Assembly (NCBI RefSeq): GCF_034808145.1
Contig: NZ_JAXHGM010000001.1
Coordinates: 124,001-188,000 of the forward strand
Source: Halorubellus sp034808145
GTDB taxonomy: Archaea > Halobacteriota > Halobacteria > Halobacteriales > Natrialbaceae
Direction: 5' to 3'
Length of the DNA: 64,000 bases
This document shows positions 16,801 to 24,942 of the stretch, piece after piece. The translations under genes and the position numbers were made by a program. Numbering within the stretch: position 1 is the first letter of the stretch; the number at the start of each line of letters is the position of its first letter. The notes under the pieces were generated by a model. It made no database searches and had not been told where the DNA came from. It saw only the letters and a program-made list of their open reading frames with translations.

Positions 16801-17542
16801 CCTCCGCGAGCACGAGGCACATCCCGCCGCGCGCCGAGTTCGTGTCCACGCGCTCCAGGTCCCGCCCACCCTGGACCTCCTCGTCGCCCGTCGCCTCCCC
16901 GTCGAGCATGATTGGCATGTGCTCGGCGATGAACTTCGTCTCCTTGTCCTTCGGCGAGTACTGCAACCCCGTCTCCTTGTCGTAGAGCGCGACCTCCTCG
17001 GCGTAGCGCTCCACCTCCGCGTCGCGAGCGTGGTACTCGTCGACGCCGAGGAGCGTCCGCGCGTAGTCCGCGACCAGCACCGACAGCGCCTGCGCGGTCC
17101 CACCCGCCGACCGGATCGGCCCCGCGTAGTAGATGTTGATGAACTCCGACCCGTCGTCGTTCTCCAGGAGCTCCACGCGGTCGATGCCCTCGATCGGGGC
17201 CGCGACGACGCCCTCGGTGAGGAGGGCGACCGCGGTCCGGACCGCCCCCTCGACCTTCCCCTCGCGGGTCTCGTAGTCACCGACCGACCCCTCGACGAAG
17301 TCCTCGACGAGCGCGAGCGCCGCCTCCTCGCGACTCATCTCGCCCTCGAGCTCGCGGACGCGCTCGGCCACCCCGTCGATACCGAGGATGTTCTCCACGC
17401 GATCCGCCATGTCCCGCGCCGTCGGGATCTCGACCTCCGGCTTCGGGTCCGCGCCCGTCGCCTTCGCGCGCTCGGCGACGTCGAACGCCTCGTCGAGCCG
17501 GGATTCGAGCCGCTCGAAGTACCGTTCGTCTGCCTCCCGCAT
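13844..17542 (-). CDS. polC: DNA polymerase D large (catalytic) subunit DP2
   Basis: The 1232-residue replicative polymerase D catalytic subunit, which is colinear with archaeal DP2. The N-terminus contains IYYAGPIRSAGGTAQALSVL. Around residues 275-325 lies an acidic haloarchaeal insertion (DDGDAAADDGDDDADA). Two zinc-finger blocks follow, CTDCGTESWRARCPEC/CPFCEQDL and the C-terminal CLDCGEKYRRMPLTGECREC. The catalytic motif NCDGDED has Asp984 and Asp986 as the presumed metal ligands. The tail HNKQSGIADFM ends in a PCNA-interaction-like segment. No intein is present, but codons over the catalytic motif (14534-14608) are atypically AT-rich. The ATG directly follows the stop of the PCC-domain gene (TAGATG). 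The small subunit is not in the window. Confidence 0.96.
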   Translation of the reverse strand: MREADERYFERLESRLDEAFDVAERAKATGADPKPEVEIPTARDMADRVENILGIDGVAERVRELEGEMSREEAALALVEDFVEGSVGDYETREGKVEGAVRTAVALLTEGVVAAPIEGIDRVELLENDDGSEFINIYYAGPIRSAGGTAQALSVLVADYARTLLGVDEYHARDAEVERYAEEVALYDKETGLQYSPKDKETKFIAEHMPIMLDGEATGDEEVQGGRDLERVDTNSARGGMCLVLAEGIALKAPKIQRYTRQLEEVDWPWLQDLIDGTIGGDDGDAAADDGDDDADANEGEGDVPAADDDGDAEDGPARPEPSKKFLRDLIAGRPVFGHPSESGGFRLRYGRARNHGFATAGVHPATMHLVDDFLATGTQIKTERPGKAAGVVPVDSIDGPTVRLANGDVRRIDDPAEAKEVRNGVESILDLGEYLVNYGEFVENNHPLAPASYTVEWWRQDLDATECNVQALADSPRVDLADPTASEALEWTTAYDAPLHPKYTYMFHDVSVADFETLADAVADAAVEPAVADGGTLARDDDGADERADATNDGTVDQTDDDAREPVDPDNPGVLVLERTETTRRVLERLLVTHRQTDDELRVDDWVPLARSLGVEPTRDPSADGPTVHLAKPWSADDLSERAREYVDGENAIEAANEVAPFELRERAPTRIGNRMGRPEKSESRDLSPAVHTLFPIGEAGGSQRSVSDAAKHAPDMRSTPGIVEAQVGRRRCTDCGTESWRARCPECNARTEPEYWCPFCEQDLEPDEAGRVYCDRCDADGTSVEPTDVDVNAVYQDAMLAVGERENAFDMLKGVKGLSSANKTPEPMEKGVLRAKHGVTSFKDGTVRYDMTDLPVTAVRPSELDATADQFRGLGYETDVHGDALRHDDQLVELKVQDIVLSDGAAEHMLKTADFVDDLLAQYYGLDRFYEFDDRDDLIGELVFGMAPHTSAATVGRVVGFTTAAVGYAHPYFHAAKRRNCDGDEDCVMLLLDGLLNFSKTYLPDQRGGRMDAPLVMSSRIDPSEIDDEAHNMDVMWEYPREFYEATREMADPEDVEDVMTIAEENLDTEREYTDFFHTHDTSDLALGPDLSAYKTLGSMEEKMDAQLHLSRNLRAVDETDVAERIIEGHFLPDLIGNLRAFARQETRCLDCGEKYRRMPLTGECRECGGRVNLTVHQGSVNKYMQTAIDVADDFGCRPYTKQRLEKLERALESIFENDHNKQSGIADFM
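14534..14608 (-). other. Atypical low-GC codon patch over the polC catalytic motif
   Basis: Twenty-five successive codons use AAA, AGA, TGT, GAT, GAA, CTT, CTA, TTG, AAT, TTT and AGC where the rest of polC uses GAC, GAG, CTC, GGC, AAC and TTC. The amino acids (KRRNCDGDEDCVMLLLDGLL and onward) are perfectly conserved. Composition returns to normal sharply on both sides. This is the site that carries an intein in some archaeal DP2 proteins. Confidence 0.8.
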
Positions 17543-17962
17543 CTATAACCAGAGGTCCAGGTCGGTGGTCGCGTCGTGCTCGCGAACGAGCTCGGTGTCG
17601 AACGCGGTCACGTACACCTCGCCGGCGAACACGGTCGCCGCGTCGAGATGCCCCGCCACCGACTCCCCGTCCGGTCGGGAGAGGACGGCGTGGGTGTGCG
17701 CGAACGGCTCGCCGTCCAGGTCGCTGAGGTTCCCGACGCACGCCGCGACCTCGAGGTGCTCGTCGAACTCGACGGGCTCGTACTCGCCCGCGTCCTGGTG
17801 GTAGTACCAGACCGTCGCATCCTGGACCGCGCCCAGTCCGACGAACCAGCCCGCGTCGATGTCCTCGACGGCGGCGAGCTCCTCCAGTTGGGCTCGCCAG
17901 TCCCGCCCGTTCTCGAGCCGAACGAGGTACTCCCCGACGGTCTCGACCTCCCGGTAGTTCAT
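17543..17962 (-). CDS. PCC (DUF296) domain DNA-binding protein
   Basis: A 139-residue single-domain protein of the PCC/PPC family: VETVGEYLVRLENGRDWRAQL, then VGLGAVQDATVWYY, then PFAHTHAVLSRPDG and GHLDAATVFAGEVYVTAF, with the His-rich strand pattern of the trimeric PCC fold. Family members bind DNA or small ligands; plant AT-hook proteins use the same domain. The stop TAG is immediately followed by the polC ATG with no intervening base, so translation of PolC is probably coupled to it. This makes it a candidate replication- or regulation-linked factor, although that role is inference. The start at 17962 fits the domain boundary. Confidence 0.87.
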   Translation of the reverse strand: MNYREVETVGEYLVRLENGRDWRAQLEELAAVEDIDAGWFVGLGAVQDATVWYYHQDAGEYEPVEFDEHLEVAACVGNLSDLDGEPFAHTHAVLSRPDGESVAGHLDAATVFAGEVYVTAFDTELVREHDATTDLDLWL

Positions 17963-18104
17963 ACGACCGTCCACGGAACGGGCGGGGAAAAAACTGACCA
18001 AGGTCACGCGCCACCGACGCGGGTCACCGGCGCGCTACTCGCGACGGGCGGTCGTCGCGAGTCCCGCCGCTAGCGGGTGGTTCGAGACGGTGGACGCGAG
18101 GGCG

Positions 18105-18275
18105 TCAACGCCAGTCCGGGAGGTCCGGAGCGTCGTCCGCCTGCATCGCGAGCCAGGCACCGTCTGCTGTGATGTCGGCGATTACGTACTCCTTACTGGA
18201 GCCCTCGCCGTCGACAGACGATACCACATCGTACCCACTGTTCGCGTCGGTGGGTCCAGACTCGGATGCGGCCAT
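18105..18275 (-). CDS. Small acidic haloarchaeal protein (DUF7556-like)
   Basis: A 56-residue protein beginning MAASESGPTDANSGYDVV. Its second half, KEYVIADITADGAWLAMQ followed by APDLPDWR, matches in my memory a short haloarchaeal family annotated DUF7556. A TATA-like GTTTATAC on the minus strand lies about 31 nt upstream of the ATG, supporting a leaderless mRNA. Codon use is typical of the genome. The function is unknown. Confidence 0.7.
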   Translation of the reverse strand: MAASESGPTDANSGYDVVSSVDGEGSSKEYVIADITADGAWLAMQADDAPDLPDWR

Positions 18276-18676
18276 GTGCGTACCTGTCTCATGGAGGGGT
18301 ATAAACGCTCCGAAAATACAGAGCGATTTATCGTCTCCCTGCGTGCCGTGGTCTCGATGCGGTCGAGATGGACGCTCTGCCGGGCGGATAACGCCGCGTT
18401 TCTGGCTGTCACGAGGGACGTTACCGCTGTACGGTACGGGACCGGCGCGCGGGACCCGAGCGGTCGACCTCGGTCCTCGAAAACGCGGGAGTGCACGGTG
18501 ACGACGTGTTCAGATTCGTATATAATGTCTTCCGGGTAGCGGCAACAATTGGCGCTCGTGGTCGGGTCGAGCCCTCTGCCGATTCCAAATACAACTACAA
18601 GTACGTTTGGGTATGTAAAACCGGGACAGACCATAACGGTAATTTTAACCGAACCGTCGTCAAAGGAGTGCGTGGG
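18276..18676. other. Divergent promoter region upstream of the peptide transporter
   Basis: It contains the promoter of the small minus-strand gene (TATA near 18299-18306) and, on the plus strand, AT-rich words at 18520-18550 and 18587-18650 leading to the substrate-binding-protein gene. I see no further gene. Confidence 0.5.
18641..18668 (+). promoter_or_regulatory. TATA-like box and Shine-Dalgarno of the substrate-binding protein gene
   Basis: AATTTTAACC (18641-18650) is the last AT-rich box before the ATG at 18677, and GGAG lies at 18665-18668. If the TATA box at 18641 is used, the leader would be only a few nucleotides and the GGAG would fall outside it, so a further-upstream box (around 18587-18620) is also possible. 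Confidence 0.4.
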
Positions 18677-20590
18677 ATGACAGACAATAACAGCGTTCCC
18701 CGGCGTCGCTTCCTGCAGGCGACCGGTGGCGCAGCAACCGCAGCAGCCCTCGCGGGCTGTCTCGGTGGCGGCGACGAGACTGAAACAGAGCCCGAAGACA
18801 CCAGCGACGACGGTGGCGACGGCACCACGACTGGCGAGGATGGCGGAGAGCCCAAGGGTAACGACCGCACCCTCCAGCTCATCAACTCGACCATCACCAC
18901 GCTCGACCCCATCAAGGCGACCGACACCGCGTCCGGCTCGATCATCCAGAACGTGTTCGACGCCCTGATGAACTACCCGAACGGCGAGGTCGCCGTCGAG
19001 AACCTCCTCGCGGACGAGGTCTCCGTCTCGGACGACTACCGCACGTACACCTTCAAACTCAAGGAAGGAGTCGAGTACCACGGTGACAACGGCGAGGTCA
19101 CCGCCGACGACGTCGTGTACGCCTTCGAGCGCCTCGCGGCCTCGGACAACTCCCGACGGTCGTACTTCATCCTCGCGTACGCACTCAACGTCATGCACGA
19201 GACCGACGGCGAGGGCGCGTACGTCCCAGGGTCGCTCAACGTAGCGGCGACCGGCGACTACGAGTTCAAGATGCGGCTCAAGAAGCCGTTCGCACCGACC
19301 CTCGAGATGCTCGCGTACACCTCGTTCTCGGTCATTCCGAAGAACATCGTCGGCGACATCGACGTCGTCCCCTCGGGCGGCTCGCTCGGCAGCGACGAGA
19401 CCGAGGAACTCGGCGACGCGATGATGGAGCACAAGGAGTTCGCGACCAACAACCCCATCGGCGCCGGTCCCTACGAGTTCGATCACTGGGAGACCAGCCA
19501 GGAAGCCGAAATCGTCCGTAACGACAGCTACCACGGCGGCGAGGTCCTCAACGGCGGCGTCTACTGGAAGGTCATTCCGAAGGCAGAGACCCAGTACCAG
19601 TACGCCCAGAACAAGAACTCCGACCTCATCTCCATGCCGACGTCGAAGTACGACCCCGGCAAGGTGCAGATTGAGGGCACGGACGACCTCGGACGCAAGT
19701 ACGGACAGTACGGCCCGATGGGCAACGGCGCGACTGCGAACTACCTTCAGGTCGCGACGATCAACACGTACTACGTCGGCTTCAACTGCGAGAACGTCGA
19801 GAAGCCGGTCCGGCAGGCCATCGCGCACGCGATGAACCAGCAGGAAGGTGTCGAGCAGGTGTTCAAGGGTCGCGGCAAGGCCGCGTACCACCTCACGCCG
19901 CCGAACATCTACCCCGGTGGCGCACCCGAGTACGACTCGCACGCCGAGAGCAGCTATCCCTACGGGTACAACAAGACCCAGATCAACAAGGCCAAGAGCG
20001 TCATGGAGGACGCCGGCTACGGTCCCGACAACAAGTACGAGGTCACGTTCACGACGTACCAGTCGCCGACGTGGCAGGGTCTCGGGAAGATCCTCCGCGA
20101 CAAGCTCGCGTCCGCGCACGTCAACATGCAGCTCGAGGAGGCGCCGTTCTCGACGCTCCTCCAGCGTGGTCGTAACGGGAACCTCGAAGCGTACTCGCTG
20201 GGCTGGATCATGGACTGGCCGCGCCCGAACAACTTCCTCGGGCAGGCCGTCCCGGAACTCACGAACACCGACCAGGAGGGCGGTGCACAGGGCTTCTACC
20301 TGGACTGGGACGGCGACAACGGTGGCATGAGCAGCGCCGCACAGCAGGCCCAGAGCGCCTGGGAGACCATCCAGAACAACCCCGAGCCCACGGACTCCGC
20401 GCAGTCCAAGCGTGACACTGCGTACGTCCAGATGGAGGAAGCCATGTGGGAGGACATGGTCCTCCTTCCGATGTACCACGTCGCCGAGGAGCGCATGTGG
20501 TACGACTGGGTCGACATCCCGCGCTTCGGCGGTGGCGGTCCCTCGCGTCAGAAGCGCTGGAAGTTCGTGGTCGGCGAGCGCGACAAGTAA
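18677..20590 (+). CDS. Dipeptide/oligopeptide ABC transporter substrate-binding lipoprotein
   Basis: A 637-residue extracytoplasmic solute-binding protein of SBP family 5. The Tat signal and lipobox are explicit: NSVPRRRFLQATGGAA, then LAGC with Cys28. An acidic Thr/Asp/Gly linker follows, and the mature domain starts around RTLQLINSTITTLDPIKATD. It has the family's VKDNGKVTADDVVY-like block (EVTADDVVYAFERL) and a C-terminal LLPMYHVAEERMWYDWV. It heads the transporter gene set and is separated from the permease genes by a T-rich termination-like site and a new promoter, which fits the usual higher need for binding protein. The ATG at 18677 discards a 62-residue upstream extension that lacks halophilic composition. 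Confidence 0.93.
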   Translation: MTDNNSVPRRRFLQATGGAATAAALAGCLGGGDETETEPEDTSDDGGDGTTTGEDGGEPKGNDRTLQLINSTITTLDPIKATDTASGSIIQNVFDALMNYPNGEVAVENLLADEVSVSDDYRTYTFKLKEGVEYHGDNGEVTADDVVYAFERLAASDNSRRSYFILAYALNVMHETDGEGAYVPGSLNVAATGDYEFKMRLKKPFAPTLEMLAYTSFSVIPKNIVGDIDVVPSGGSLGSDETEELGDAMMEHKEFATNNPIGAGPYEFDHWETSQEAEIVRNDSYHGGEVLNGGVYWKVIPKAETQYQYAQNKNSDLISMPTSKYDPGKVQIEGTDDLGRKYGQYGPMGNGATANYLQVATINTYYVGFNCENVEKPVRQAIAHAMNQQEGVEQVFKGRGKAAYHLTPPNIYPGGAPEYDSHAESSYPYGYNKTQINKAKSVMEDAGYGPDNKYEVTFTTYQSPTWQGLGKILRDKLASAHVNMQLEEAPFSTLLQRGRNGNLEAYSLGWIMDWPRPNNFLGQAVPELTNTDQEGGAQGFYLDWDGDNGGMSSAAQQAQSAWETIQNNPEPTDSAQSKRDTAYVQMEEAMWEDMVLLPMYHVAEERMWYDWVDIPRFGGGGPSRQKRWKFVVGERDK

Positions 20591-20608
20591 CGTCTCGGCA
20601 GCCGACGC

Positions 20609-20624
20609 GTTTTCCGTTTTTTCG
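20609..20624 (+). terminator. T-rich terminator after the binding-protein gene
   Basis: GTTTTCCGTTTTTTCG begins 19 nt after the stop codon. It is the clearest T-tract in the window and matches archaeal-type termination. It probably reduces read-through into the permease genes. Confidence 0.6.
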
Positions 20625-20648
20625 CGGCCATAGCGCCGCCTACGAGCC

Positions 20649-20657
20649 GATTATACT
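20649..20657 (+). promoter_or_regulatory. TATA-like box for the permease operon
   Basis: GATTATACT lies about 30 nt upstream of the ATG of the 22-codon ORF at 20683, so transcription would start at or next to that codon rather than near the permease ATG at 20748. Confidence 0.55.
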
Positions 20658-20682
20658 CAACGAAGGAACGCAAGACATAACC

Positions 20683-20751
20683 ATGGGTGCGAAATACACT
20701 ATCAGTAGAACAATGGTGATGGAAGTGGCTCACCGGAGGGCCGAAAAATGA
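20683..20751 (+). CDS. Leaderless 22-residue upstream ORF coupled to the first permease gene
   Basis: The ORF encodes MGAKYTISRTMVMEVAHRRA plus two residues. It begins at leaderless distance from the TATA-like box at 20649-20657 and ends in AAATGA, so its TGA overlaps the permease ATG (ATGA, 4 nt). A GGAGG sequence within its last codons sits about 9 nt before the permease start. The arrangement suggests that a ribosome starts on the leaderless mRNA, translates the short ORF and reinitiates on the permease gene. The peptide itself is not recognised and may have no function. Confidence 0.45.
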   Translation: MGAKYTISRTMVMEVAHRRAEK

Positions 20752-21818
20752 GTCGGTGGTCGTACTTCGCGCGCCGACTGATACTGGCAATCCCGGTCGT
20801 GCTCTTCGGGACGACACTCACGTTCATGATCATCTACCTGGGTCCGATCGACCCAGTGTCGGCCATCCTCGGCCCGCAATCAAACACGCAGGCGTACGAG
20901 CAGATCGAGGCGCAACTCGGGCTCAACAAGCCGTTGTTCGGGCAGTACATCCAGTTCCTGACCGACCTCGCCATGTTCAACCTCGGCGAGTCGTGGGTCA
21001 TCCAACCCGACACGAAGGCGATGGAACTGATCGGGAGTTTCGCACCGCGGACGCTCTGGCTGGGCTTCTGGTCGGTGCTGCTCCCGCTGTTCGTCGGTAT
21101 CCCGCTCGGGTTCTACGCGGGACTGAATCCGAACACGTGGTCGGACTATCTCGCATCCCTCGGAGGGATCGTCTGGCGGTCCATGCCGAACTTCTGGCTG
21201 GGCGTGATCCTCCTGGCGGGACTCAGTCAGGACGACGTCCTCTTCGGGTTCAACTGGAAGACGTTCATCGTCGACACCGGCGTCATCGGTGCGCCACCAC
21301 TCGACTTCTACAACGTCGAGGGCATCACGCGCATCAATGTTGGCGGGTCGACGTTGTTCCGACTGCCGTTCAAGTTCAAGTTCGAGACGTTCATCGAAGC
21401 GATCAAGCGCATCCTGCCGCCCGCGGTCGTCCTCGGGTCGGCGTCGATGGGGAACGAGATGCGACTCGGCCGTACCGCGGTCCTCGAGACGGTGAACTCG
21501 AACTACGTCGAGACCGCGCGAGCGAAGGGGCTTTCGAACGGGAAGATCGTCTGGAAGCACGTCTTCCGGAACGCGCTCATCCCGCTCGTGCCCATCATCC
21601 TGAACGAGGCGTTCCTCCTCATCGGTGGCTCGGTCATCCTCGAGACCATCTTCGGGATCAACGGCCTCGGCTGGCTGTTCTTCCAGGCGGTGACCCAGGC
21701 GGACCTGCCGCTTGCAGGGTCGCTGATGTACATCTTCATCCTGATAATCGTGTTCCTCAACATCCTGCAGGACTTCCTGTACACGATAATCGATCCGAGA
21801 GTGGGGTATGACAAATGA
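20748..21818 (+). CDS. dppB: Peptide ABC transporter permease, DppB type
   Basis: A 356-residue inner permease. It has an N-terminal helix (MSRWSYFARRLILAIPVVLFG), a long outside loop, and the binding-protein-dependent transport signature ETVNSNYVETARAKGLSNGKIVWKHVFRNALIPL that contacts the ATPase. About six helices are visible, and the C-terminus (LQDFLYTIIDPRVGYDK) is typical of DppB/OppB. It is coupled to the upstream micro-ORF and overlaps dppC by 4 nt. Together with the binding protein it should import di- or oligopeptides, though nickel or another solute cannot be excluded by sequence alone. Confidence 0.92.
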   Translation: MSRWSYFARRLILAIPVVLFGTTLTFMIIYLGPIDPVSAILGPQSNTQAYEQIEAQLGLNKPLFGQYIQFLTDLAMFNLGESWVIQPDTKAMELIGSFAPRTLWLGFWSVLLPLFVGIPLGFYAGLNPNTWSDYLASLGGIVWRSMPNFWLGVILLAGLSQDDVLFGFNWKTFIVDTGVIGAPPLDFYNVEGITRINVGGSTLFRLPFKFKFETFIEAIKRILPPAVVLGSASMGNEMRLGRTAVLETVNSNYVETARAKGLSNGKIVWKHVFRNALIPLVPIILNEAFLLIGGSVILETIFGINGLGWLFFQAVTQADLPLAGSLMYIFILIIVFLNILQDFLYTIIDPRVGYDK

Positions 21819-23554
21819 GTGAGACAGGAGAGACGTCGACGCTACGCGAGCGGGTTCTCGCGCATCCCGAGCCGGCGATGATCTGGCTCGCTGGCGCGTT
21901 GTTGCTGTTCCTCCCGCAGGCGAGTGCGTTCTTCGAGACGCTCTTGCTCTGGGGCAACATGGTGAACCCGTTCACGACGGGCTCGCTCGAGATCATGAGC
22001 TGGTACGTCGATACGATGGTCGACACGCTCGGCCCCGTCGGCGGCTACTTCATGGTCGCGGTCGGTGGACTCGCCGTGGTCTCGCTCGTCACGGTCCTCG
22101 TGAAGGCGTTCTTCATCCCGTTCTCCATCGTGGAGACGGCCGGCTGGGAGGACCTTCCGGTGAGTGCGGACCTCCTCGAGCGCACGATCGTGGGGGCCGC
22201 AATCACCGTGCTCGGGATCGTGCTCGTGTTCTCGCCGCTCGGTAGCGCGCTCCAGTCGCTGTTCGCAGTGCTCGCCGACATCGCGACCGTGTTCGCGGAC
22301 CGCTGGACGTTGCTGTCGCGCGACGTGATGCCGAATCAGGGGTTCCAGCCGCCGGCGGGAGCGACCGACCAGTACTCGACGGGGGCACTCGGTCCGTACC
22401 ACGGAACGTTCCTCGGCCTTGAGCCGGCGGTCGTGTGGGCCGTTCGGGTCGTGCTCGTGTACCTCTACGCGTTCCTCTGGATCGGCTGGACGTGGTTCGG
22501 GTACAAGACGTTCCGCCGGCACTACCGGTACGCCGACTGGACGCCGCGGGACGACATGATAGACCGGTTCTCGACGCACCGCTGGGGCCAGTTCGGGTTC
22601 GTCGTCGTCGCGATGTTCCTGACGATGGCGATCTTCGCACCGCCCCTCGGGCCGGTGACCGCACAGGAGAACATCCAGGAGCCGTACAGCTATCAAGTGA
22701 ACTACACAGAGAACGAAACGGTGAAGAACATCACGCACGGTGGCGCGAACTCGGGGTCGCTCTCGCAGGGCGGTGACCGGAACGTCGGCGTCCTCCAGTA
22801 CGACGACTTCGGTCGCTTCCACCCGATCGGGACGACGACGAACGGCAAGGACCTGTGGACGTTCATGACGATGGGGTCGCGCGTCAGCCTGTTCATCGGG
22901 CTGCTCGCCATCGTCGGAAGCGGGTTCATCGCCGCATCGCTCGCGCTCGTGACGGCGTACTACAAGGGACTGACGGACCTCGCGGTCGTCGTCCTCTCCG
23001 ACGGTATCCAGGCGATGCCGGCGTTGCTCGTCCTCATCCTGTTGAGTACGGTGCTCGCCGGGCATCCGATATCGAAGGTGTACAACGGCGCGCTCGTGCT
23101 CGTCCTCATCTTCATCGCGATCCAGTGGGCCGGCCTGTGGCGCGCGTTGCGTGGGCCGGCGCTCCAGGTGTCCGAGCAGGAGTGGATCGACGCTGCGAAG
23201 AGCTACGGGCAGCGACCGACGACGACGATGAAGAAACACATGGCGCCGTACATCCTCGGGTACCTGCTCGTGTACGGGTCGCTGAACCTCGGTGGTATCA
23301 TCATCAGCGTCGCGGCGCTGTCGTTCCTCGGTCTCGGTATCGAGCCGCCGGTCCCCGAGTGGGGTCGGATGGTGAACTCCGGACAGCCGTACGTCGCGTC
23401 GTTCTCGTGGCACATCGCGACCGTCCCCGGTATCATGGTCGTGCTCGTCGTCACGGGCTTCAACGCGTTCGGTGACGGGATCCGTGACGCCATCGACCCG
23501 CAGTCCGAAGGGGCGTCGGGTGACGAGGCCGCGGCCGCAGGGGGTGGTGGATGA
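21815..23554 (+). CDS. dppC: Peptide ABC transporter permease, DppC type with large N-terminal extension
   Basis: A 579-residue protein, about twice the usual length of DppC. The first 300 or so residues add several hydrophobic helices (for example AGALLLFLPQASAFFETLLLW, YFMVAVGGLAVVSLVTVLV) and an external loop rich in N-x-T sequons (NYTENETVKNITH). The normal DppC core begins near residue 340, DFGRFHPIGTTTNGKDLWTFM, and contains the ATPase-contact block (QEWIDAAKSYGQRPTTTMKKHMAPYI). The extension is known to me from other haloarchaeal transporters, but its role is unclear. It overlaps its neighbours by 4 nt on both sides. Confidence 0.9.
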   Translation: MSETGETSTLRERVLAHPEPAMIWLAGALLLFLPQASAFFETLLLWGNMVNPFTTGSLEIMSWYVDTMVDTLGPVGGYFMVAVGGLAVVSLVTVLVKAFFIPFSIVETAGWEDLPVSADLLERTIVGAAITVLGIVLVFSPLGSALQSLFAVLADIATVFADRWTLLSRDVMPNQGFQPPAGATDQYSTGALGPYHGTFLGLEPAVVWAVRVVLVYLYAFLWIGWTWFGYKTFRRHYRYADWTPRDDMIDRFSTHRWGQFGFVVVAMFLTMAIFAPPLGPVTAQENIQEPYSYQVNYTENETVKNITHGGANSGSLSQGGDRNVGVLQYDDFGRFHPIGTTTNGKDLWTFMTMGSRVSLFIGLLAIVGSGFIAASLALVTAYYKGLTDLAVVVLSDGIQAMPALLVLILLSTVLAGHPISKVYNGALVLVLIFIAIQWAGLWRALRGPALQVSEQEWIDAAKSYGQRPTTTMKKHMAPYILGYLLVYGSLNLGGIIISVAALSFLGLGIEPPVPEWGRMVNSGQPYVASFSWHIATVPGIMVVLVVTGFNAFGDGIRDAIDPQSEGASGDEAAAAGGGG

Positions 23555-24942
23555 TGTCCACGCCCGAGCAAGTCCAGCGGTCCGACGCGGTGCTCAGCGT
23601 GAAGAACCTGCAGACGTCGTTCTTCACGGACAAGGAGACGATCCGCGCTGTCGACGGTATCAGCTTCGACATCCACGAGGCCGAGACGGTCGGTATCGTC
23701 GGCGAGTCCGGGTCCGGGAAGTCGGTGACGGCGCGGTCGATCATGGGGCTCGTCGAGAGCCCGGGGCGCGTGCTCCGCGGGAGCAGCGTCCAGTTCCGTG
23801 CGCCGAGAGCGGTCGAGCGGTTCGCGAACACGTTCGGCGGGGCGACCGTCGACCTCGGGGAGCTCTCCGAGAAGCACGACCTGGCGACGGCGCTCGACGA
23901 CGCGTTCACGCAACTCGGCGCGAAGCCGAGCGAGGTGACGAACAACGAGCAGTACGCGAACAAGCCGGCCGAGCAAGTGAACCCCCAGCAGATGGTTGCC
24001 GACGGCGCGGTTCACTGGGACGACCTCATCACGTCCGGGTACGCCGACGACCTCGGTCTCATCGACGGGGACGACTTCGTGTTCGTCGAACGCGGCGACG
24101 TCTCGGGTGAGGCGTCCGTCGACTCGGGGTACATCGACGTGACGCGAGCGCACGACAAGGGTCTCCGGAAGCTCCGTGGCGGGAACATCGCGATGGTGTT
24201 CCAGGACCCGCTCACGTCACTGAACCCCGTGTACACGGTCGGGAATCAGATCAAGGAGGCGCTTCGCCTGCACCGTGGGCTTCGCGGTGCGGAGGCGACC
24301 GAGGAGGCGATCAACCTGCTCGAAGCGGTCGGGATTCCGGACTCGCGGCGGCGCGTCCGCGAGTACCCCCACCAGTTCAGTGGCGGGATGCGTCAGCGCG
24401 CGGTCATCGCGATGGCGCTCGCGTGCGACCCCGAGGTCCTGATTTGTGACGAGCCGACGACCGCGCTCGACGTCACCATCCAGGCGCAGATTCTGGAGCT
24501 CCTGGAGGAACTCCAGGAGGAACGTGGGCTGTCCATCATGTTCATCACGCACGACATGGGTGTCATCGCGGACATCTCCGATCGTGTGAACGTGATGTAC
24601 GCCGGCGAGGTCGTGGAGACGGCGGACGTGGAGGACGTCTTCCACGACCCGAAGCATCCGTACACGCAGGGACTCCTGAAGTCGATCCCCGGCCAGCAGG
24701 ATGGTGATCGCTTGCTGACCATCGAAGGTGACGTGCCGACGCCGAACGAAGACCCGACGTACTGTCGGTTCGCGCCGCGGTGTCCGGAGGCGTTCGAGGA
24801 CTGCGAGGCGGTGCATCCCGAGCGCGTCGGCGTTGCCAACGATACCGACGACCACGTCGCGGCGTGCCTCCTGTATCCGGAGGACGTGACGCAGGCAGAG
24901 GCGATCGAACTCCACAAGGCGAAAGGAGGGCGTGACGAATGA
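23551..24942 (+). CDS. dppD: Peptide ABC transporter ATPase, DppD type with inserted domain
   Basis: A 463-residue ATPase. Walker A is GESGSGKS (51-58), the Q-loop is in MVFQDPLTSLNPVYTVG (from 215), and the signature is FSGGMRQRA. Walker B is LICDEPTTALD, and the C-terminal oligopeptide-type extension reads YCRFAPRCPEAFEDC. Between Walker A and the Q-loop, residues about 80-205 form an insertion absent from bacterial DppD, ending DDFVFVERGDVSGEASVDSG. The neighbouring ATPase has a similar insertion. The gene overlaps dppC by 4 nt. It powers peptide import. Confidence 0.92.
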   Translation: MMSTPEQVQRSDAVLSVKNLQTSFFTDKETIRAVDGISFDIHEAETVGIVGESGSGKSVTARSIMGLVESPGRVLRGSSVQFRAPRAVERFANTFGGATVDLGELSEKHDLATALDDAFTQLGAKPSEVTNNEQYANKPAEQVNPQQMVADGAVHWDDLITSGYADDLGLIDGDDFVFVERGDVSGEASVDSGYIDVTRAHDKGLRKLRGGNIAMVFQDPLTSLNPVYTVGNQIKEALRLHRGLRGAEATEEAINLLEAVGIPDSRRRVREYPHQFSGGMRQRAVIAMALACDPEVLICDEPTTALDVTIQAQILELLEELQEERGLSIMFITHDMGVIADISDRVNVMYAGEVVETADVEDVFHDPKHPYTQGLLKSIPGQQDGDRLLTIEGDVPTPNEDPTYCRFAPRCPEAFEDCEAVHPERVGVANDTDDHVAACLLYPEDVTQAEAIELHKAKGGRDE

